DNA of 64,000 nt from Devosia sp. RR2S18 (GTDB lineage: Bacteria; Pseudomonadota; Alphaproteobacteria; Rhizobiales; Devosiaceae), in the NCBI RefSeq assembly GCF_030177755.1, contig NZ_CP126539.1, positions 3,532,001 to 3,596,000 of the forward strand, in the 5' to 3' direction. This document shows, in pieces, positions 1 through 10,599 of the stretch. Position 1 is the first letter of the stretch; each line of letters starts with the position of its first letter. The notes under the pieces were generated by a model that saw only the letters and a list, made by a program, of their open reading frames with translations, had not been told where the DNA came from and made no database searches. Both the position numbers and the translations under genes were made by a program.

Positions 1-1905
1 GGCACCGTGACGATCATCGACCCGGAAGTAGCTGATCGCCGATTGCAGCTGTTCGGCCTGGCTCGCCAGCTCTTCAGAGGTCGCCGACATTTCTTCGGCA
101 GCCGAAGTGTTCTGCTGGGTGACCTTGTCGAGCTGCTGGATGGCCGTGTTGATCTGGCTAGCACCGGCATTCTGCTCACGGCTGGCCGCCGAGATTTCCT
201 CGACCAGTTCAGCCGTGCGCTGGATATCGGGAACCAGCTTGCCGAGCATTTCGCCGGCAGACTGGGCGGCCTTTACCGTAGTGCCCGAGAGCGTAGAGAT
301 TTCTGCCGCCGCAGCCTGGCTGCGTTCGGCGAGCTTACGCACTTCGGAGGCTACCACGGCAAAGCCGCGGCCATGTTCGCCGGCACGGGCAGCTTCCACT
401 GCCGCGTTGAGCGCCAGGAGATCGGTCTGGCGGGCGATTTCCTGCACGACCATGATCTTTTCGGCGATCGTCTGCATGGCAGTGACAGCGTTGTTCACAG
501 CTTCGCCAGAGGCGATTGCGTCGGCAGCGGACTGGCGCGCGATCTTTTCGGTCTGCGATGCATTGTCGGCCGACTGCTTAATGGTGGCAGCCATTTCTTC
601 CATCGAAGCGGAAGCCTCTTCGGTCGAGGACGCCTGCTCGGTTGCACCCTGGCTCAACTGTTCGGCCGTGGCGGACATTTCCTGGCTGCCGGCCGCAACG
701 TTGCGGGTGGCGGAGGTCACTTCGGCGACGACTTCACGCAGCTTGGCCGTCATGCCGTTGAGCGCTTTGATGAGATCGGAGACCTCGTCGTCCGATTTCA
801 CAGCAGCGGTCGCGTTGAGGTCGCCATCGGCCACGTCATTGGCGAGTTTTACGGCGCTCGAGAGAGCACGAGAGATCGAGATAACGATCCAGGTGGCGGC
901 TATTGCTGCGATTATGGCCGAACCGGCGAGAATGCCAATCAATAGCATCATCGAATGTTCGTAGAGTTGCTGAGCTTGTACATCAGCCTCTGCCATAAGC
1001 TCCTGATTGTGGTCGATAAGTCCTTGCAAAATGCCATCGGCCTCCTCGAGCAGCAGGTTCGTGTTCGACGCGGTTTGCATCGCAAAGTAGTCGCCATTTT
1101 CCATGCTCACCGCAACGGCCTTGTTCATGGCCGCAACCATGTCGTCGTAGGCCGTTCTCGCAGCATTGAACAAAGCCATATCGCCCTGCGGCATTGTCCG
1201 TTGCATGTCCGGGATACGACCCGCATTCGCCTCGACGCCAGCAAGGTAGTCAGCATGCCACTGCTCCTGCAAAGCGCGATCCTGTGACGCGGCCAGGAGC
1301 ACATTTCGCTGCTGCCGGAACATGTCGCTACCGGTTACGAACATCTCAGTCGCTGCCTGGTAGGCGGGAAAGGCCATCAGATCGCCTGAGGCGACGCGAC
1401 GCTCAAGTGAAGCGCGCAACGCGGCCATGGTTTCCTCGAAAACACCCAAAGCACCGCTGCCTTCGCTGCGGCTGATCTGGAGTGCGGTCGCGTCGGAGTT
1501 TTTAAGGGTGTGTTCTTGAGTTGCCAGAGCTTCAGACCACATCTGATCGAGCTTGGCCGAGAAAACGGGCAGCTGCTCGAGGGTAGCGGAGTCTGGGGCG
1601 TTGGCACTGAGCTGATCGAGGCCGCTCGTCAGTTCGGTGTAGTCGCTCTCGAGGGAAGCGATGTACTCCTGCTTGAGGTCAGGGTCGGTCGTCAGAATTT
1701 GGGCCCGAATGCGCGAACCCAGGCTCTCAAGGCTCGTCTGCATCTGAGACGATGTCACCACATTGGCAGCCCGTACGTTCACGATGGTCTCGAGCTTCTC
1801 GTTCAGAGCACCGAGATTTTGAAGCGCGACGAACATGCTCCCCGCGGACATGGCAACCACGACGGTGAACACCGCCGCCAGTTTGGTTTTGATAGTCAGT
1901 CTCAC
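1..1905 (-). CDS. Methyl-accepting chemotaxis protein (partial, 3' end outside window)
   Basis: Inner-membrane chemoreceptor that passes ligand signals to CheA through CheW. 635 residues are visible and the frame is open to base 1. An N-terminal membrane segment (about residues 8-27) is followed by a helical periplasmic sensor of about 285 residues, a second membrane segment (about 317-340), a HAMP domain and a long signalling helix pair. The conserved hairpin tip is present ([20 protein letters not shown], then [14 protein letters not shown]). The GTG start overlaps the cheW stop codon in a GTGA tetranucleotide, so translation is probably coupled. It is the fifth gene of the STAS-cheY-cheA-cheW-mcp operon. 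Ligand unknown. The long plus-strand open frames over this stretch are shadows. Confidence 0.95.
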   Translation of the reverse strand, partial: MRLTIKTKLAAVFTVVVAMSAGSMFVALQNLGALNEKLETIVNVRAANVVTSSQMQTSLESLGSRIRAQILTTDPDLKQEYIASLESDYTELTSGLDQLSANAPDSATLEQLPVFSAKLDQMWSEALATQEHTLKNSDATALQISRSEGSGALGVFEETMAALRASLERRVASGDLMAFPAYQAATEMFVTGSDMFRQQRNVLLAASQDRALQEQWHADYLAGVEANAGRIPDMQRTMPQGDMALFNAARTAYDDMVAAMNKAVAVSMENGDYFAMQTASNTNLLLEEADGILQGLIDHNQELMAEADVQAQQLYEHSMMLLIGILAGSAIIAAIAATWIVISISRALSSAVKLANDVADGDLNATAAVKSDDEVSDLIKALNGMTAKLREVVAEVTSATRNVAAGSQEMSATAEQLSQGATEQASSTEEASASMEEMAATIKQSADNASQTEKIARQSAADAIASGEAVNNAVTAMQTIAEKIMVVQEIARQTDLLALNAAVEAARAGEHGRGFAVVASEVRKLAERSQAAAAEISTLSGTTVKAAQSAGEMLGKLVPDIQRTAELVEEISAASREQNAGASQINTAIQQLDKVTQQNTSAAEEMSATSEELASQAEQLQSAISYFRVDDRHGA

Positions 1906-2402
1906 GATGCAGACCTTTCTTCTGAAGCTGCTGGGGCGACCGTTCTGGCGCCCTGGGTTTCGAAAATGCGTCCTAGATCCGGGATGATGATGAAGCCGCC
2001 ATCGCGCTTGCCGATGCCGCGGATGAACTCGGGCCGCCAGCGCATGCCGACCTTGGGCGCCTCTTCGATCGAAGCCGCTTCAATGTCGGTGACGTCATGG
2101 ACCTTGTCGGCGAGAATGCCGGCGACGGTCGGCTCGCCGTCGATCTCCACTTCCATGACAACGATGCGGGTATCTTGATCGGGTTCAGGCCGATCCATGC
2201 CGAACATGACCCGGAGATCAGCCAGCGGCACGACGCGGCCGCGTACATTGATCAGCCCGTTGACGAAGGGTGAGGCGTTGGGCACCTCGGTGATCGGCAC
2301 AAGATCAAGGATCTCGCGGACGCTGCCCGCCTCCACGGCAAAGAGCTCGTCCTGGAGGCGTAGCGTCAGCGCCTTCATCGAAGTGTTGGGAACAGCGCTC
2401 AT
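1902..2402 (-). CDS. cheW: Chemotaxis coupling protein CheW
   Basis: Adaptor linking chemoreceptors to the CheA kinase. 166 residues, essentially one CheW-like double beta-barrel domain. The family signature is visible around [20 protein letters not shown] near the N terminus, and [17 protein letters not shown] follows at about residues 52-68. The ATG overlaps the cheA stop in an ATGA tetranucleotide (2399-2402), and its own stop overlaps the mcp start, so all three junctions here are coupled. Family assignment is secure. Confidence 0.96.
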   Translation of the reverse strand: MSAVPNTSMKALTLRLQDELFAVEAGSVREILDLVPITEVPNASPFVNGLINVRGRVVPLADLRVMFGMDRPEPDQDTRIVVMEVEIDGEPTVAGILADKVHDVTDIEAASIEEAPKVGMRWRPEFIRGIGKRDGGFIIIPDLGRIFETQGARTVAPAASEERSAS

Positions 2403-4450
2403 GCTGCCCTCCCCTGTTCACGAGAGTGATCGACATAGCTCTGACCGTGGGCGACCAGATGCGCGGTGTCGAGAATGAGCGCTACGCTGCCGTCACCCAG
2501 AATGGTGGCGCCAGAGAACGATTTGATCCCCGAATGCAGCTTGCTCAGCTGCTTGATGACGGTCTGGTTGTTGCCGATGATCTGATCGACGACCAGACCC
2601 ACCCGGCCCTCGCCCGAGGAGACGATCACCACCTTCTGGTGCGGCTCGACCGGCGCCGCAGTCCCGAACACTTCGCGCAGGCGCAGGAACGGCACGAGGC
2701 TGCCGCGGATATCAAGGAAGTTGCGGCCGCGGGCATTGGCTTCGACGCCCTCCGGCAGCTCGACACATTCTTCCACCGCCGACAGCGGGATGGTGTACCG
2801 GCCATTGCCGACCCGGACCAGCATGCCATCGATGATGGCCAGGGTCAGTGGCAGGCGCAGGGTCATGGTCGAGCCGTGGCCCGGCGTTGTCGCGACATCG
2901 ATGCTGCCGCGCAACCCATCGATGGTGCGGCGCACCACATCCATCCCAACACCGCGGCCGGAGAGCGAGGTCACCTCCTTGGCCGTCGAAAACCCTGGAG
3001 CGAAGATCATCTGCCAAAGATCCTGGTCGGCGATCTTGGCGTCGGGCGCGAGAAGTCCCGCCTCTTCCGCCTTGGCGCGGATGCGCTCGGCATTGAGCCC
3101 GGCACCATCGTCGGAGACGGAAATTGCCACTTCGGCGCCAGCATAGACGGCCGAGAGGCGCACCGTGCCCTTACCGGGCTTGCCAGTTTTTTGGCGGGTT
3201 TCTGCATCCTCAAGGCCGTGGTCCACCGAGTTGCGGATGAGGTGGACCAATGGGTCGGCGAGACGCTCGATCATGGTCTTGTCGAGCTCGGTTTCCTCGC
3301 CGGTGGTGACGAACTCGATCTCCTTGCCCAGTTCGCGCGAGAGATCATGGATGAGGCGCCGGAAGCGACCGAACAGCGTCCCGATCGGCACCATGCGAAT
3401 GCCCATGGTGGTATCGCGCAGGCCTGAGCTCAGGCGCTCGAGTTCCTCGGCGATCGTCTTGAGATTGCCGTCGCTGCTTTGGGCGGCGATCTGGGTCAGC
3501 CGGGCCTGGGCGATCACCAGTTCGCCGACCCGATCCATCAGTTCGTCCAGCCGTTCGGCATCGACGCGCATGGACGAGGAGACCTGGCGCTCCGGTGCGG
3601 GCTCCTTGTCGGCAATCTTGGCCTGCTTAGGGCTTGTTTTGGCGGCCTTAAGAGGCGTCGACGCGGCCATGGGGTCTGTTTGGGGCTCAGATACTGGCGC
3701 CTCTACTGGTGCCGAGAGGTTAGCGGTCTCTGTTTCGGTTAGTTGCTCGAGCGAGAGTTCCATGCCGTCGCGCAGGAAAAGGAAGACATCTTCAAGCGCA
3801 GCGGCGGGATCATCGGCCGTGATGTCAACCTGCCAGCCTATATACGCCGCCTCCGGATCGAGCAGGTCCAGCGGCGGGATGGCATCGGTGATCGGGGTAA
3901 TGACGCAAGGGCCGATGGCCCGGATTTCGTCCAGCAGCAGCAGCGGATTGGTGCCGTGCACCAAGGCATCGGAGGGGAGGCTGAAGCGGAGGCGCCAGCG
4001 CTTGGCTTCCGGCGCTGGTGTGGCCTGGAGCTGCGGCTCGGGCGTCGCGTCAAGATCGATCTCGGCGCCGCCTTTTGGAGCACCGTCGAGCACAGCGCGG
4101 AGAGCTTCGAGAATCTCCTCGCCACCGCTGATCTGCGCATCAGGGTGCTCGATCAGCTGGTGAATGTGGTCCTTGGCGTCGAGCGCGACCCCGACCAGTT
4201 CGGGAGAAGCCGGCGCCTGGCCCTTGCGGACCCGGTCGAAGGCAGTTTCGAACTCGTGGACAAACGAGGCTACGGCGGTGAACCCGAACATGGCGCCCGA
4301 GCCCTTGATGGTGTGGAGCGCCCGAAAGGCAGAGTTGACGAGGTCGTCATTGCCGGGGTTCTGCTCAAGGTCGAGCAGACCGCTTTCGAGCTGCTCGAGC
4401 AGCTCCCGCGCTTCCTGGCGGAAGGTTTCGGTAGGATCGGGGAAGCTCAT
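2399..4450 (-). CDS. cheA: Chemotaxis histidine kinase CheA
   Basis: Cytoplasmic kinase that phosphorylates CheY in response to receptor state. 683 residues. Domains in order: Hpt with the phospho-acceptor H46 in ALHTIKGSG; a middle domain with the LPSDALVHGTNPLLLLDEI motif typical of rhizobial-type CheA; a Pro/Ala/Lys-rich linker; dimerisation helices (MDRVGELVIAQARLTQIA); an HATPase domain with the N box HLIRNSVDHGLE and the G box GRGVGMDVVR; and a C-terminal CheW-like domain. The start overlaps the cheY stop (ATGA), and the stop overlaps the cheW start. All catalytic motifs are intact. Confidence 0.97.
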   Translation of the reverse strand: MSFPDPTETFRQEARELLEQLESGLLDLEQNPGNDDLVNSAFRALHTIKGSGAMFGFTAVASFVHEFETAFDRVRKGQAPASPELVGVALDAKDHIHQLIEHPDAQISGGEEILEALRAVLDGAPKGGAEIDLDATPEPQLQATPAPEAKRWRLRFSLPSDALVHGTNPLLLLDEIRAIGPCVITPITDAIPPLDLLDPEAAYIGWQVDITADDPAAALEDVFLFLRDGMELSLEQLTETETANLSAPVEAPVSEPQTDPMAASTPLKAAKTSPKQAKIADKEPAPERQVSSSMRVDAERLDELMDRVGELVIAQARLTQIAAQSSDGNLKTIAEELERLSSGLRDTTMGIRMVPIGTLFGRFRRLIHDLSRELGKEIEFVTTGEETELDKTMIERLADPLVHLIRNSVDHGLEDAETRQKTGKPGKGTVRLSAVYAGAEVAISVSDDGAGLNAERIRAKAEEAGLLAPDAKIADQDLWQMIFAPGFSTAKEVTSLSGRGVGMDVVRRTIDGLRGSIDVATTPGHGSTMTLRLPLTLAIIDGMLVRVGNGRYTIPLSAVEECVELPEGVEANARGRNFLDIRGSLVPFLRLREVFGTAAPVEPHQKVVIVSSGEGRVGLVVDQIIGNNQTVIKQLSKLHSGIKSFSGATILGDGSVALILDTAHLVAHGQSYVDHSREQGRAA

Positions 4451-4815
4451 GCGCCCGTAACCTTCTTGATGACGGCGAGGAGTTGGTCCTGCTTGAACGG
4501 CTTCACGATCCAGCCGGTCGCACCCGCTTCCTTGGCCTGGCGCTTGAGGTCCTCGTTGGACTCGGTGGTCAAAAGGATGATCGGCACGCCCTTGCTCGAG
4601 GGGTGCTCGCGATACTTGCGGATGAACTCGATGCCGTTCATCACCGGCATATTGAGATCGGTGATGACCGCGTGCACCGTCTGCGACGTCGCCTTGGTGT
4701 AGCCGTCGGCGCCATTGATGGCTTCAACGACATCCAGGCCTGCGCTCTGCAGGGTCATCGACACCATCTGGCGAATGGATGCAGAGTCATCGATGGTGAG
4801 AATGGTCTTGCTCAT
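4447..4815 (-). CDS. cheY: Chemotaxis response regulator CheY
   Basis: Single-domain receiver of 122 residues, the expected CheY length. The acidic pair D9/D10, the phospho-acceptor D53 (VITDLNMPVMNG), the conserved Thr in LLTTE and K105 (GWIVKPFKQ) are all present. It is the second gene of the operon, coupled to the STAS gene upstream and to cheA downstream by 4-base overlaps. Rhizobial chemotaxis operons commonly have two CheY proteins. Only this one is in the window, so which one it corresponds to cannot be decided. Confidence 0.95.
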   Translation of the reverse strand: MSKTILTIDDSASIRQMVSMTLQSAGLDVVEAINGADGYTKATSQTVHAVITDLNMPVMNGIEFIRKYREHPSSKGVPIILLTTESNEDLKRQAKEAGATGWIVKPFKQDQLLAVIKKVTGA

Positions 4816-5165
4816 GCCGACACTGTCCTTGGCTGATGGAGTGGAGTGACCCAGAAGCGAGCCTCAGCGGACACAGCCGCACCCTCGGCATCAAGGAATC
4901 CCGTTTCGGTCAGGAGTTCGCGTAGGCGACCCTTGGCAGGTCCTGCCATGGCGAGCGACTTGCCGAGGCTGTCAGCCTGTTTGTGAGCCGCGAGCAGCAC
5001 CTGGAGGGTACTGACATCGACGCACGTCGCCTCGTCTAACGACACGAGCACCGCATTATGGGAAGCAAGCGCGCTGCGCAACGTTTCCGTGATGGCTTGG
5101 ATATGCCTGATGCCAGCGTCGCCGCTGATTTCGGCCAGATAGGGGCTGCCTCCGGTCATGACCAT
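4812..5165 (-). CDS. STAS-domain protein, first gene of chemotaxis operon
   Basis: Small soluble protein of about 117 residues with the fold of anti-sigma-factor antagonists: an N-terminal beta strand pair, then the VLVSLDEATCVDVSTLQVL segment that in STAS proteins carries the regulatory Ser/Thr region, then helix-strand-helix. Its stop overlaps the cheY start. Start choice is uncertain: the open frame begins at a TTG at 5192, but the first ATG codons are at 5165 and 5159 and no strong Shine-Dalgarno decides between them. Its position suggests a role in tuning CheA/CheY output, as STAS proteins found in other che operons do. This is inference only. Confidence 0.8.
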   Translation of the reverse strand: MVMTGGSPYLAEISGDAGIRHIQAITETLRSALASHNAVLVSLDEATCVDVSTLQVLLAAHKQADSLGKSLAMAGPAKGRLRELLTETGFLDAEGAAVSAEARFWVTPLHQPRTVSA

Positions 5166-5340
5166 GACCGGGCCAGTACGAGCATTACGCAATACATGGA
5201 CTACTCTACCGCAGAGATACGCTGGGAAGCGGTTTAGGATTGGATCTCGAAGATCCGATGAAGTGCTTTCGAACGCCTTTATTCACGTCTCAGATCGCCG
5301 TATTCCCATCCGGCGTATGTCATAAGTTACATGCCGGACC

Positions 5341-5355
5341 TTAATTGCTGGTTAC
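5341..5355. promoter_or_regulatory. Candidate CtrA box (TTAA-N7-TTAC)
   Basis: Seven of eight positions of the CtrA consensus TTAA-N7-TTAA match. It lies about 175 bases before the chosen STAS start at the head of the chemotaxis operon. CtrA is known to control motility genes in alphaproteobacteria, so the position is sensible, but a single imperfect match is weak evidence. Confidence 0.35.
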
Positions 5356-5543
5356 TCAACCGGAAACGGCGATGATTCCCATTGTGAAAGTACATCAGTG
5401 ATAATCACGATGACGATACGGAGTCTATCTTCCGCACGACTCTCCGAGGGGCAGTCATGATTCACACGCGCCGAATCCTTCCGCGCACTGGCGGAGTCTC
5501 GAATCAAGTTCTAGGGAGCCGTTACTTGAAGCGCGGTGAGTTA

Positions 5544-5565
5544 CTCGGCCTTTCGAAAGGCCGAG
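5544..5565 (-). terminator. 22-base perfect palindrome, possible terminator of HD-GYP gene
   Basis: CTCGGCCTTT followed by CG and its exact complement: a self-complementary 22-mer about 70 bases past the stop of the minus-strand HD-GYP gene. It can form a strong G+C-rich hairpin, but no T run follows on either strand, so a protein-binding palindrome is equally possible. Confidence 0.35.
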
Positions 5566-5634
5566 AGTCACAGGCGTTGTCGGAATGACGTTCCCAAACC
5601 TGAAATCGCAAGTTGTTGCGGCCGGACACCCAAA

Positions 5635-6684
5635 TCAGAGGGCGGCAATCCCGGGTTCAGGATCAACCTGCATGACCTGCTCGATCTCCCCCCACTTGGC
5701 TCGGAAGGCGTCGACACAAGCAGGATCGAAATGCGTGCCGCTCGATGCGACGATTTCGGCGAAGGCCTTTTCGATCGGCCAGGCAGGCTTGTAGGGGCGT
5801 TCGGAGCACAGCGCGTCAAAGACGTCGGCGATCGCAACTACCCGCGCCTCGACGGGAATATCGGCTCCCGAGAGCCGATCAGGGTAACCGGTGCCGTCCC
5901 AACGCTCATGGTGGCTTTGCGCGATTAGTTCGGCAGTCCTGATCAGGTCTGAGGATGCGCCTTCGAGAATTCGGGCACCGATGGTCACATGCTCCCGCAT
6001 GGTCTTAAACTCATCATCGGTGAGCTTGCCAGGCTTGCTCAGTATCGCATCAGCGATACCAATCTTGCCGATGTCATGGAGAGGCGCGGCAAGGTAGATC
6101 GTCCGGCATCGCTGGGGCGACAGCCCAATTCCCTCGGCGATCAACTGGCTGATCTGGGCCACACGAGAGACGTGTTCACCAGTATCTCCGTCGCGATACT
6201 CGATGGCGCGGGCGAGCCGCCAGATGATCTCCTCCTCGCGCGCCAGCAGATGGGCGGTAGCCAGCTCGACTTCACGGCTTAGCCAGTTGGCGCGATCAGC
6301 CAATTCCACCTGTGCTGCTCGCAATCGGAGGAGGTTGATCACCCGCGCTTCAAGTTCTGTTGGATCGAAGGGTTTGTTGACGAAATCGGTGGCACCAGCG
6401 CGGATAGCCTCGATGCGCGTGTGGCGGTCCATATCGGATGTCACCATGACCACCGGCACTAAGCGGTAGCCTTCTTGTTCGCGCAGAATGCTTGTAAACT
6501 CCACGCCATCCATGCCGGGCATAACGTGATCGACCAAGAGCAGGTCGAACTGCTGCCGCTTGCAGAGATCTGTCGCCACCACCGGATCAAGGCAGGTTTG
6601 GACCTGGACGCCGTCAATCCGTTCAACCAGTGAACCGATCAGCGCCAAGCTCGAGCGGCTGTCGTCCACGATGAGCACACGCAT
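5635..6684 (-). CDS. Response regulator with HD-GYP cyclic-di-GMP phosphodiesterase domain
   Basis: RpfG-type two-component output protein of 349 residues. The receiver domain has phospho-acceptor D52 (LLLVDHVMPGMDG) and K104. A linker helix follows, then a complete HD-GYP domain: the HD dyad at 203-204 (HDIGKIGI) and the GYP triad at 266-268 (HHERWDGTGYPDRL). HD-GYP enzymes hydrolyse cyclic di-GMP, so this gene should lower the second messenger and favour motility, which fits the neighbouring che operon. It is transcribed in the same direction as the che genes but separated by about 440 bases. No partner kinase is adjacent. Confidence 0.93.
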   Translation of the reverse strand: MRVLIVDDSRSSLALIGSLVERIDGVQVQTCLDPVVATDLCKRQQFDLLLVDHVMPGMDGVEFTSILREQEGYRLVPVVMVTSDMDRHTRIEAIRAGATDFVNKPFDPTELEARVINLLRLRAAQVELADRANWLSREVELATAHLLAREEEIIWRLARAIEYRDGDTGEHVSRVAQISQLIAEGIGLSPQRCRTIYLAAPLHDIGKIGIADAILSKPGKLTDDEFKTMREHVTIGARILEGASSDLIRTAELIAQSHHERWDGTGYPDRLSGADIPVEARVVAIADVFDALCSERPYKPAWPIEKAFAEIVASSGTHFDPACVDAFRAKWGEIEQVMQVDPEPGIAAL

Positions 6685-6727
6685 ACCCGTCCCCCGAGGT
6701 AAGTGCCTGAAGCTACTGGTATTCAGG

Positions 6728-6743
6728 TTAGGCGACCATTAAC
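6728..6743. promoter_or_regulatory. Candidate CtrA box (TTAG-N7-TTAAC)
   Basis: Seven of eight core positions of the CtrA consensus match, and the trailing C often seen after the second half is present. It lies about 45 bases before the HD-GYP gene, which reads away on the minus strand. Confidence 0.4.
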
Positions 6744-6958
6744 TCGCCGAATGCCGCTTCAGCAGGGTTTCTAAAGGGTTAAGTCGCGTCTGAGCGAACA
6801 GTGACGGGGGTTCAAAGCGACACACGACAGTGCAGCCTCGATCTGGGCGCAGGCCGGCGGGCTGATTGAGCCGCGCCAATTTGATGTCTATAGCTCTAAG
6901 CAGGTTAGACGAGATGAGTACGGGCGCGTCTTAGCTGACGCAGAAGTGGCGGAGACCC

Positions 6959-8128
<1,170 letters not shown>

Positions 8129-8129
8129 G

Positions 8130-9089
8130 ATGACGTATGACCTTCGCGGAAAGCGCGTCTGGGTTGCCGGGCATGGCGGAATGGTGGGCGGGGCGGTGGT
8201 CAAACGATTAACTTGCGAACAGTGCGACGTGGTTACCGTCGGTCGCGACGTAGTCGATTTGCGGCGACAGAGCGACGTGGAGGCATTCGTAGCCGACGCG
8301 TCTCCCCATGTCATAGTGATCGCGGCCGCTAAGGTCGGGGGGATACTCGCGAACGAGACCCAGCCGGCTGAATTTTTATACGACAATCTCATGATTGAGG
8401 CGAACATCATCGCAGCTGCACATGAGAACGAAACAGAGAAGCTGCTGTTTCTGGGATCATCCTGCATATACCCCAAACTTGCGCCGCAGCCGATCCCGGA
8501 AGAGGCGTTGCTAGCCGGCCCCCTTGAGCCAACCAATGAGTGGTATGCAGTGGCCAAGATCGCGGGTGTCAAGCTGGCGCAGGCCTACCGACGGCAGTAT
8601 GGCCGCGATTATGTTTCTGCGATGCCGACCAATCTGTATGGTCCCGGCGACAATTTCGATCTGGCATCCAGTCACGTGCTCCCGGCTTTGATCCGCAAAG
8701 CCCACGAGGCTAAGCTTCGTGGCGACAAGACCATCTCGGTTTGGGGTACCGGCTCACCGCGTCGAGAGTTTTTACATGCTGATGATTGTGCCGACGCACT
8801 CGTCTTTCTGCTCAAGGAATACTCGGGCGAAAATCACATCAATGTAGGATCGGGTGAGGACATCACCATTCTTGAGCTAACGAGGCTGGTCTGCGACATA
8901 GTCGGCTTTGACGGCGAGATCTTGCTTGATCCCACTAAGCCTGACGGCACACCACGCAAGTTAATGAACAGCAACAAGCTCCTTGATCTAGGATGGCGGC
9001 CAAGGATCCCGCTTCCAACAGGCATCCAGCAAACCTATGACTGGTACGTCAGACACGCCCCTCGTGAAGCGTTTGCCGATATTGGGTAG
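8130..9089 (+). CDS. fcl: GDP-L-fucose synthase (epimerase-reductase)
   Basis: Completes GDP-L-fucose synthesis by 3,5-epimerisation and NADPH reduction of the Gmd product. 319 residues, the family length. It has the dinucleotide motif GHGGMVG at 14-20, LGSSCIYPK at about 108-116, and the catalytic Y139/K143 in NEWYAVAKIAG. The start at 8130 is chosen over the longer frame from 8097 because it lies one base after the gmd stop and has GGAG 10 bases upstream (8116-8119). It supplies fucose for a surface polysaccharide or glycolipid encoded elsewhere. Confidence 0.96.
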   Translation: MTYDLRGKRVWVAGHGGMVGGAVVKRLTCEQCDVVTVGRDVVDLRRQSDVEAFVADASPHVIVIAAAKVGGILANETQPAEFLYDNLMIEANIIAAAHENETEKLLFLGSSCIYPKLAPQPIPEEALLAGPLEPTNEWYAVAKIAGVKLAQAYRRQYGRDYVSAMPTNLYGPGDNFDLASSHVLPALIRKAHEAKLRGDKTISVWGTGSPRREFLHADDCADALVFLLKEYSGENHINVGSGEDITILELTRLVCDIVGFDGEILLDPTKPDGTPRKLMNSNKLLDLGWRPRIPLPTGIQQTYDWYVRHAPREAFADIG

Positions 9090-9192
9090 CGGAGCGGGCA
9101 GTTGCCTTTGCCATATCTACCAATCCCAAGCGGTGGAGCTTGGCGACGGGTGCTTGACGCGCCCAGCGATATCCCGCATCTATCATGCCGTT

Positions 9193-9266
9193 GCGGGTGT
9201 AGCTCAATGGTAGAGCAGAAGCTTCCCAAGCTTACGACGAGGGTTCGATTCCCTTCACCCGCTCCA
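9193..9266 (+). tRNA. tRNA-Gly (anticodon CCC)
   Basis: Full cloverleaf with encoded CCA. The acceptor stem GCGGGTG/CACCCGC pairs perfectly, with D stem GCTC/GAGC, anticodon loop TTCCCAA (anticodon CCC) and T arm GAGGG-TTCGATT-CCCTT. The outermost pair of the anticodon stem is a G-A mismatch. Reads GGG glycine codons. Confidence 0.95.
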
Positions 9267-9670
9267 GTTCCCACACAGCCGCCGTTGACGGCGCCGCAGC
9301 AGAGTAGACCTCCGTGGCTACCCGAAGCTGCCCGTGCGAGCGATTGTAGGAACGTCACCCACGCTACCTAGTACGCATAGCAGCTTCGCCGCACAGCAAG
9401 TGGGCCATGCTGCGCTTTGGGAGTGCTGTCTTCAACAAGTGCCGCCGGCGCTACACTATTCGCTACCTCGTCTTGAACAGTGTTGGCGCCAAATATGCGA
9501 AGAATCGCGTCGAGGTCGACTCGCTCTACTTCCACATTCTCATCAACTCATCAGCAGCCGCAGCCAAGGCCGTAGCTGGGCAGAGTGCCCGCCCGACGAG
9601 GTTCGACAAGGAACAGCAGGAACCGTGCCTTTCACCCGGCGTTTGCCTCGCAATCAGGGTTACAAGAAGC
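9267..9670 (+). other. Intergenic stretch between tRNA-Gly and M48 protease gene
   Basis: About 400 bases. An open frame runs through it in phase with the protease (from 9407), but its sequence does not look like a leader or domain of that family. I see no RNA gene, repeat or attachment-site duplication of the tRNA 3' end here. Confidence 0.5.
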
Positions 9671-10474
9671 ATGTGCACAAACTGCCTATCCCGAAAGCAA
9701 TCGGCTGCCAGCGTGGACCTGGCTCGGCGAAAAACGCTGCTTTTGGTCGGTTCGGCAGCTCTCGTTCCCGTGGTCGGCGGGTGCGACCGCATCTCGGAAA
9801 TTCCTGGCCGACTTATTCCCGACGGAATGGTCGAACAGATGGGTAGCGAAAGCTGGCAGCGTATTGTCGCGCAAACGGCTCTCTCCACAAACCCAGAGTA
9901 TATCAGCACGGCAGCTGAGATCACTGGGCGACTACTTGCTGCGGCCGGAGAGACACCAACCTCCTGGGAAGTGCGCGTTTTCGCCGGAGCGGAAGTGAAC
10001 GCCTTTGCTCTACCTGGCGGCAAGATCGGCATTTACGAAGGGATGTTTAGCGTCGCCGAACTGCCCGATCAGTTAGCTGCAGTCATCGGTCACGAGATCG
10101 GTCACAACACCGCCCAACACTCCGAGGAGCGCATCGCTGCTGCCTTGGCGCAGGAGCTAGGCCTGCGCCTGGTTAGCACGGCGCTGCAGCTGGGTGACGT
10201 CGCCTACGCCAACGAGATTGCTGCCCTTCTTGGTGTTGGCGTCGAGTTCGGTCTCGTCCTTCCCTACTCGCGCAGACAGGAACTGGAGGCCGATCGCATC
10301 GGATTGTCGGTGATGGATCAGGCGGGATACGACCCCTACCAAGCGATTACGCTTTGGCAAAGGATGGCAGCCATGGCCGGTACTCGTGGCCCCGCCTTCT
10401 TGTCGACGCACCCCGATCCGGAACGCCGCATTGAAGCCTTAAGCGCGATTCTTGAAGAAGGTAGCGACTTTTGA
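9671..10474 (+). CDS. M48-family zinc metalloprotease, predicted lipoprotein
   Basis: Envelope metalloprotease of the Ste24/LoiP/BepA type, 267 residues from the ATG at 9671. A basic-hydrophobic signal (RRKTLLLVGSAALVPVVGG) precedes a lipobox cysteine. The zinc site is clear: H141-E142 and H145 in GHEIGH, with the third ligand E206 in ELEAD. The C-terminal THPDPERRIEAL segment is typical of the family. Start is uncertain: the frame is open back to 9407, and a GTG at 9713 would give a more standard 24-residue lipoprotein signal. Likely role: turnover of misfolded outer-membrane or periplasmic proteins. Confidence 0.9.
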   Translation: MCTNCLSRKQSAASVDLARRKTLLLVGSAALVPVVGGCDRISEIPGRLIPDGMVEQMGSESWQRIVAQTALSTNPEYISTAAEITGRLLAAAGETPTSWEVRVFAGAEVNAFALPGGKIGIYEGMFSVAELPDQLAAVIGHEIGHNTAQHSEERIAAALAQELGLRLVSTALQLGDVAYANEIAALLGVGVEFGLVLPYSRRQELEADRIGLSVMDQAGYDPYQAITLWQRMAAMAGTRGPAFLSTHPDPERRIEALSAILEEGSDF

Positions 10475-10599
10475 TCTGCCTAGTTCTTGCAAAGTAAGTT
10501 GCTGTAGTCATGCCCGCGATTTCGCGGGAGCAAGAATGAGGGGCGTCAACCAGCACTGGCCAAGAGGGGCTTTTCCTCCACGGGGTGTCTCGGTATCGT

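Larger units (their letters stand above)
5166..5634. other. Intergenic region upstream of che operon
   Basis: About 470 bases without a convincing gene. It contains the che operon promoter region, a CtrA-like box (TTAA-N7-TTAC, 5341-5355) and the 22-base perfect palindrome at 5544-5565 near the end of the HD-GYP gene. The small open frames here are shadows of, or run into, the HD-GYP gene. Confidence 0.6.

Noticed and set aside
7..4702. Long plus-strand open frames opposite the chemotaxis genes (for example 7-945, 2426-3427, 3165-4163)
   Set aside because: They lie antisense to clear mcp, cheW and cheA genes and arise from the G+C-rich codon bias. Their translations are low complexity and match no family.
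9193..9270. tRNA-Gly(CCC) as an integration site for an island
   Set aside because: No integrase gene and no repeat of the tRNA 3' end were seen downstream.
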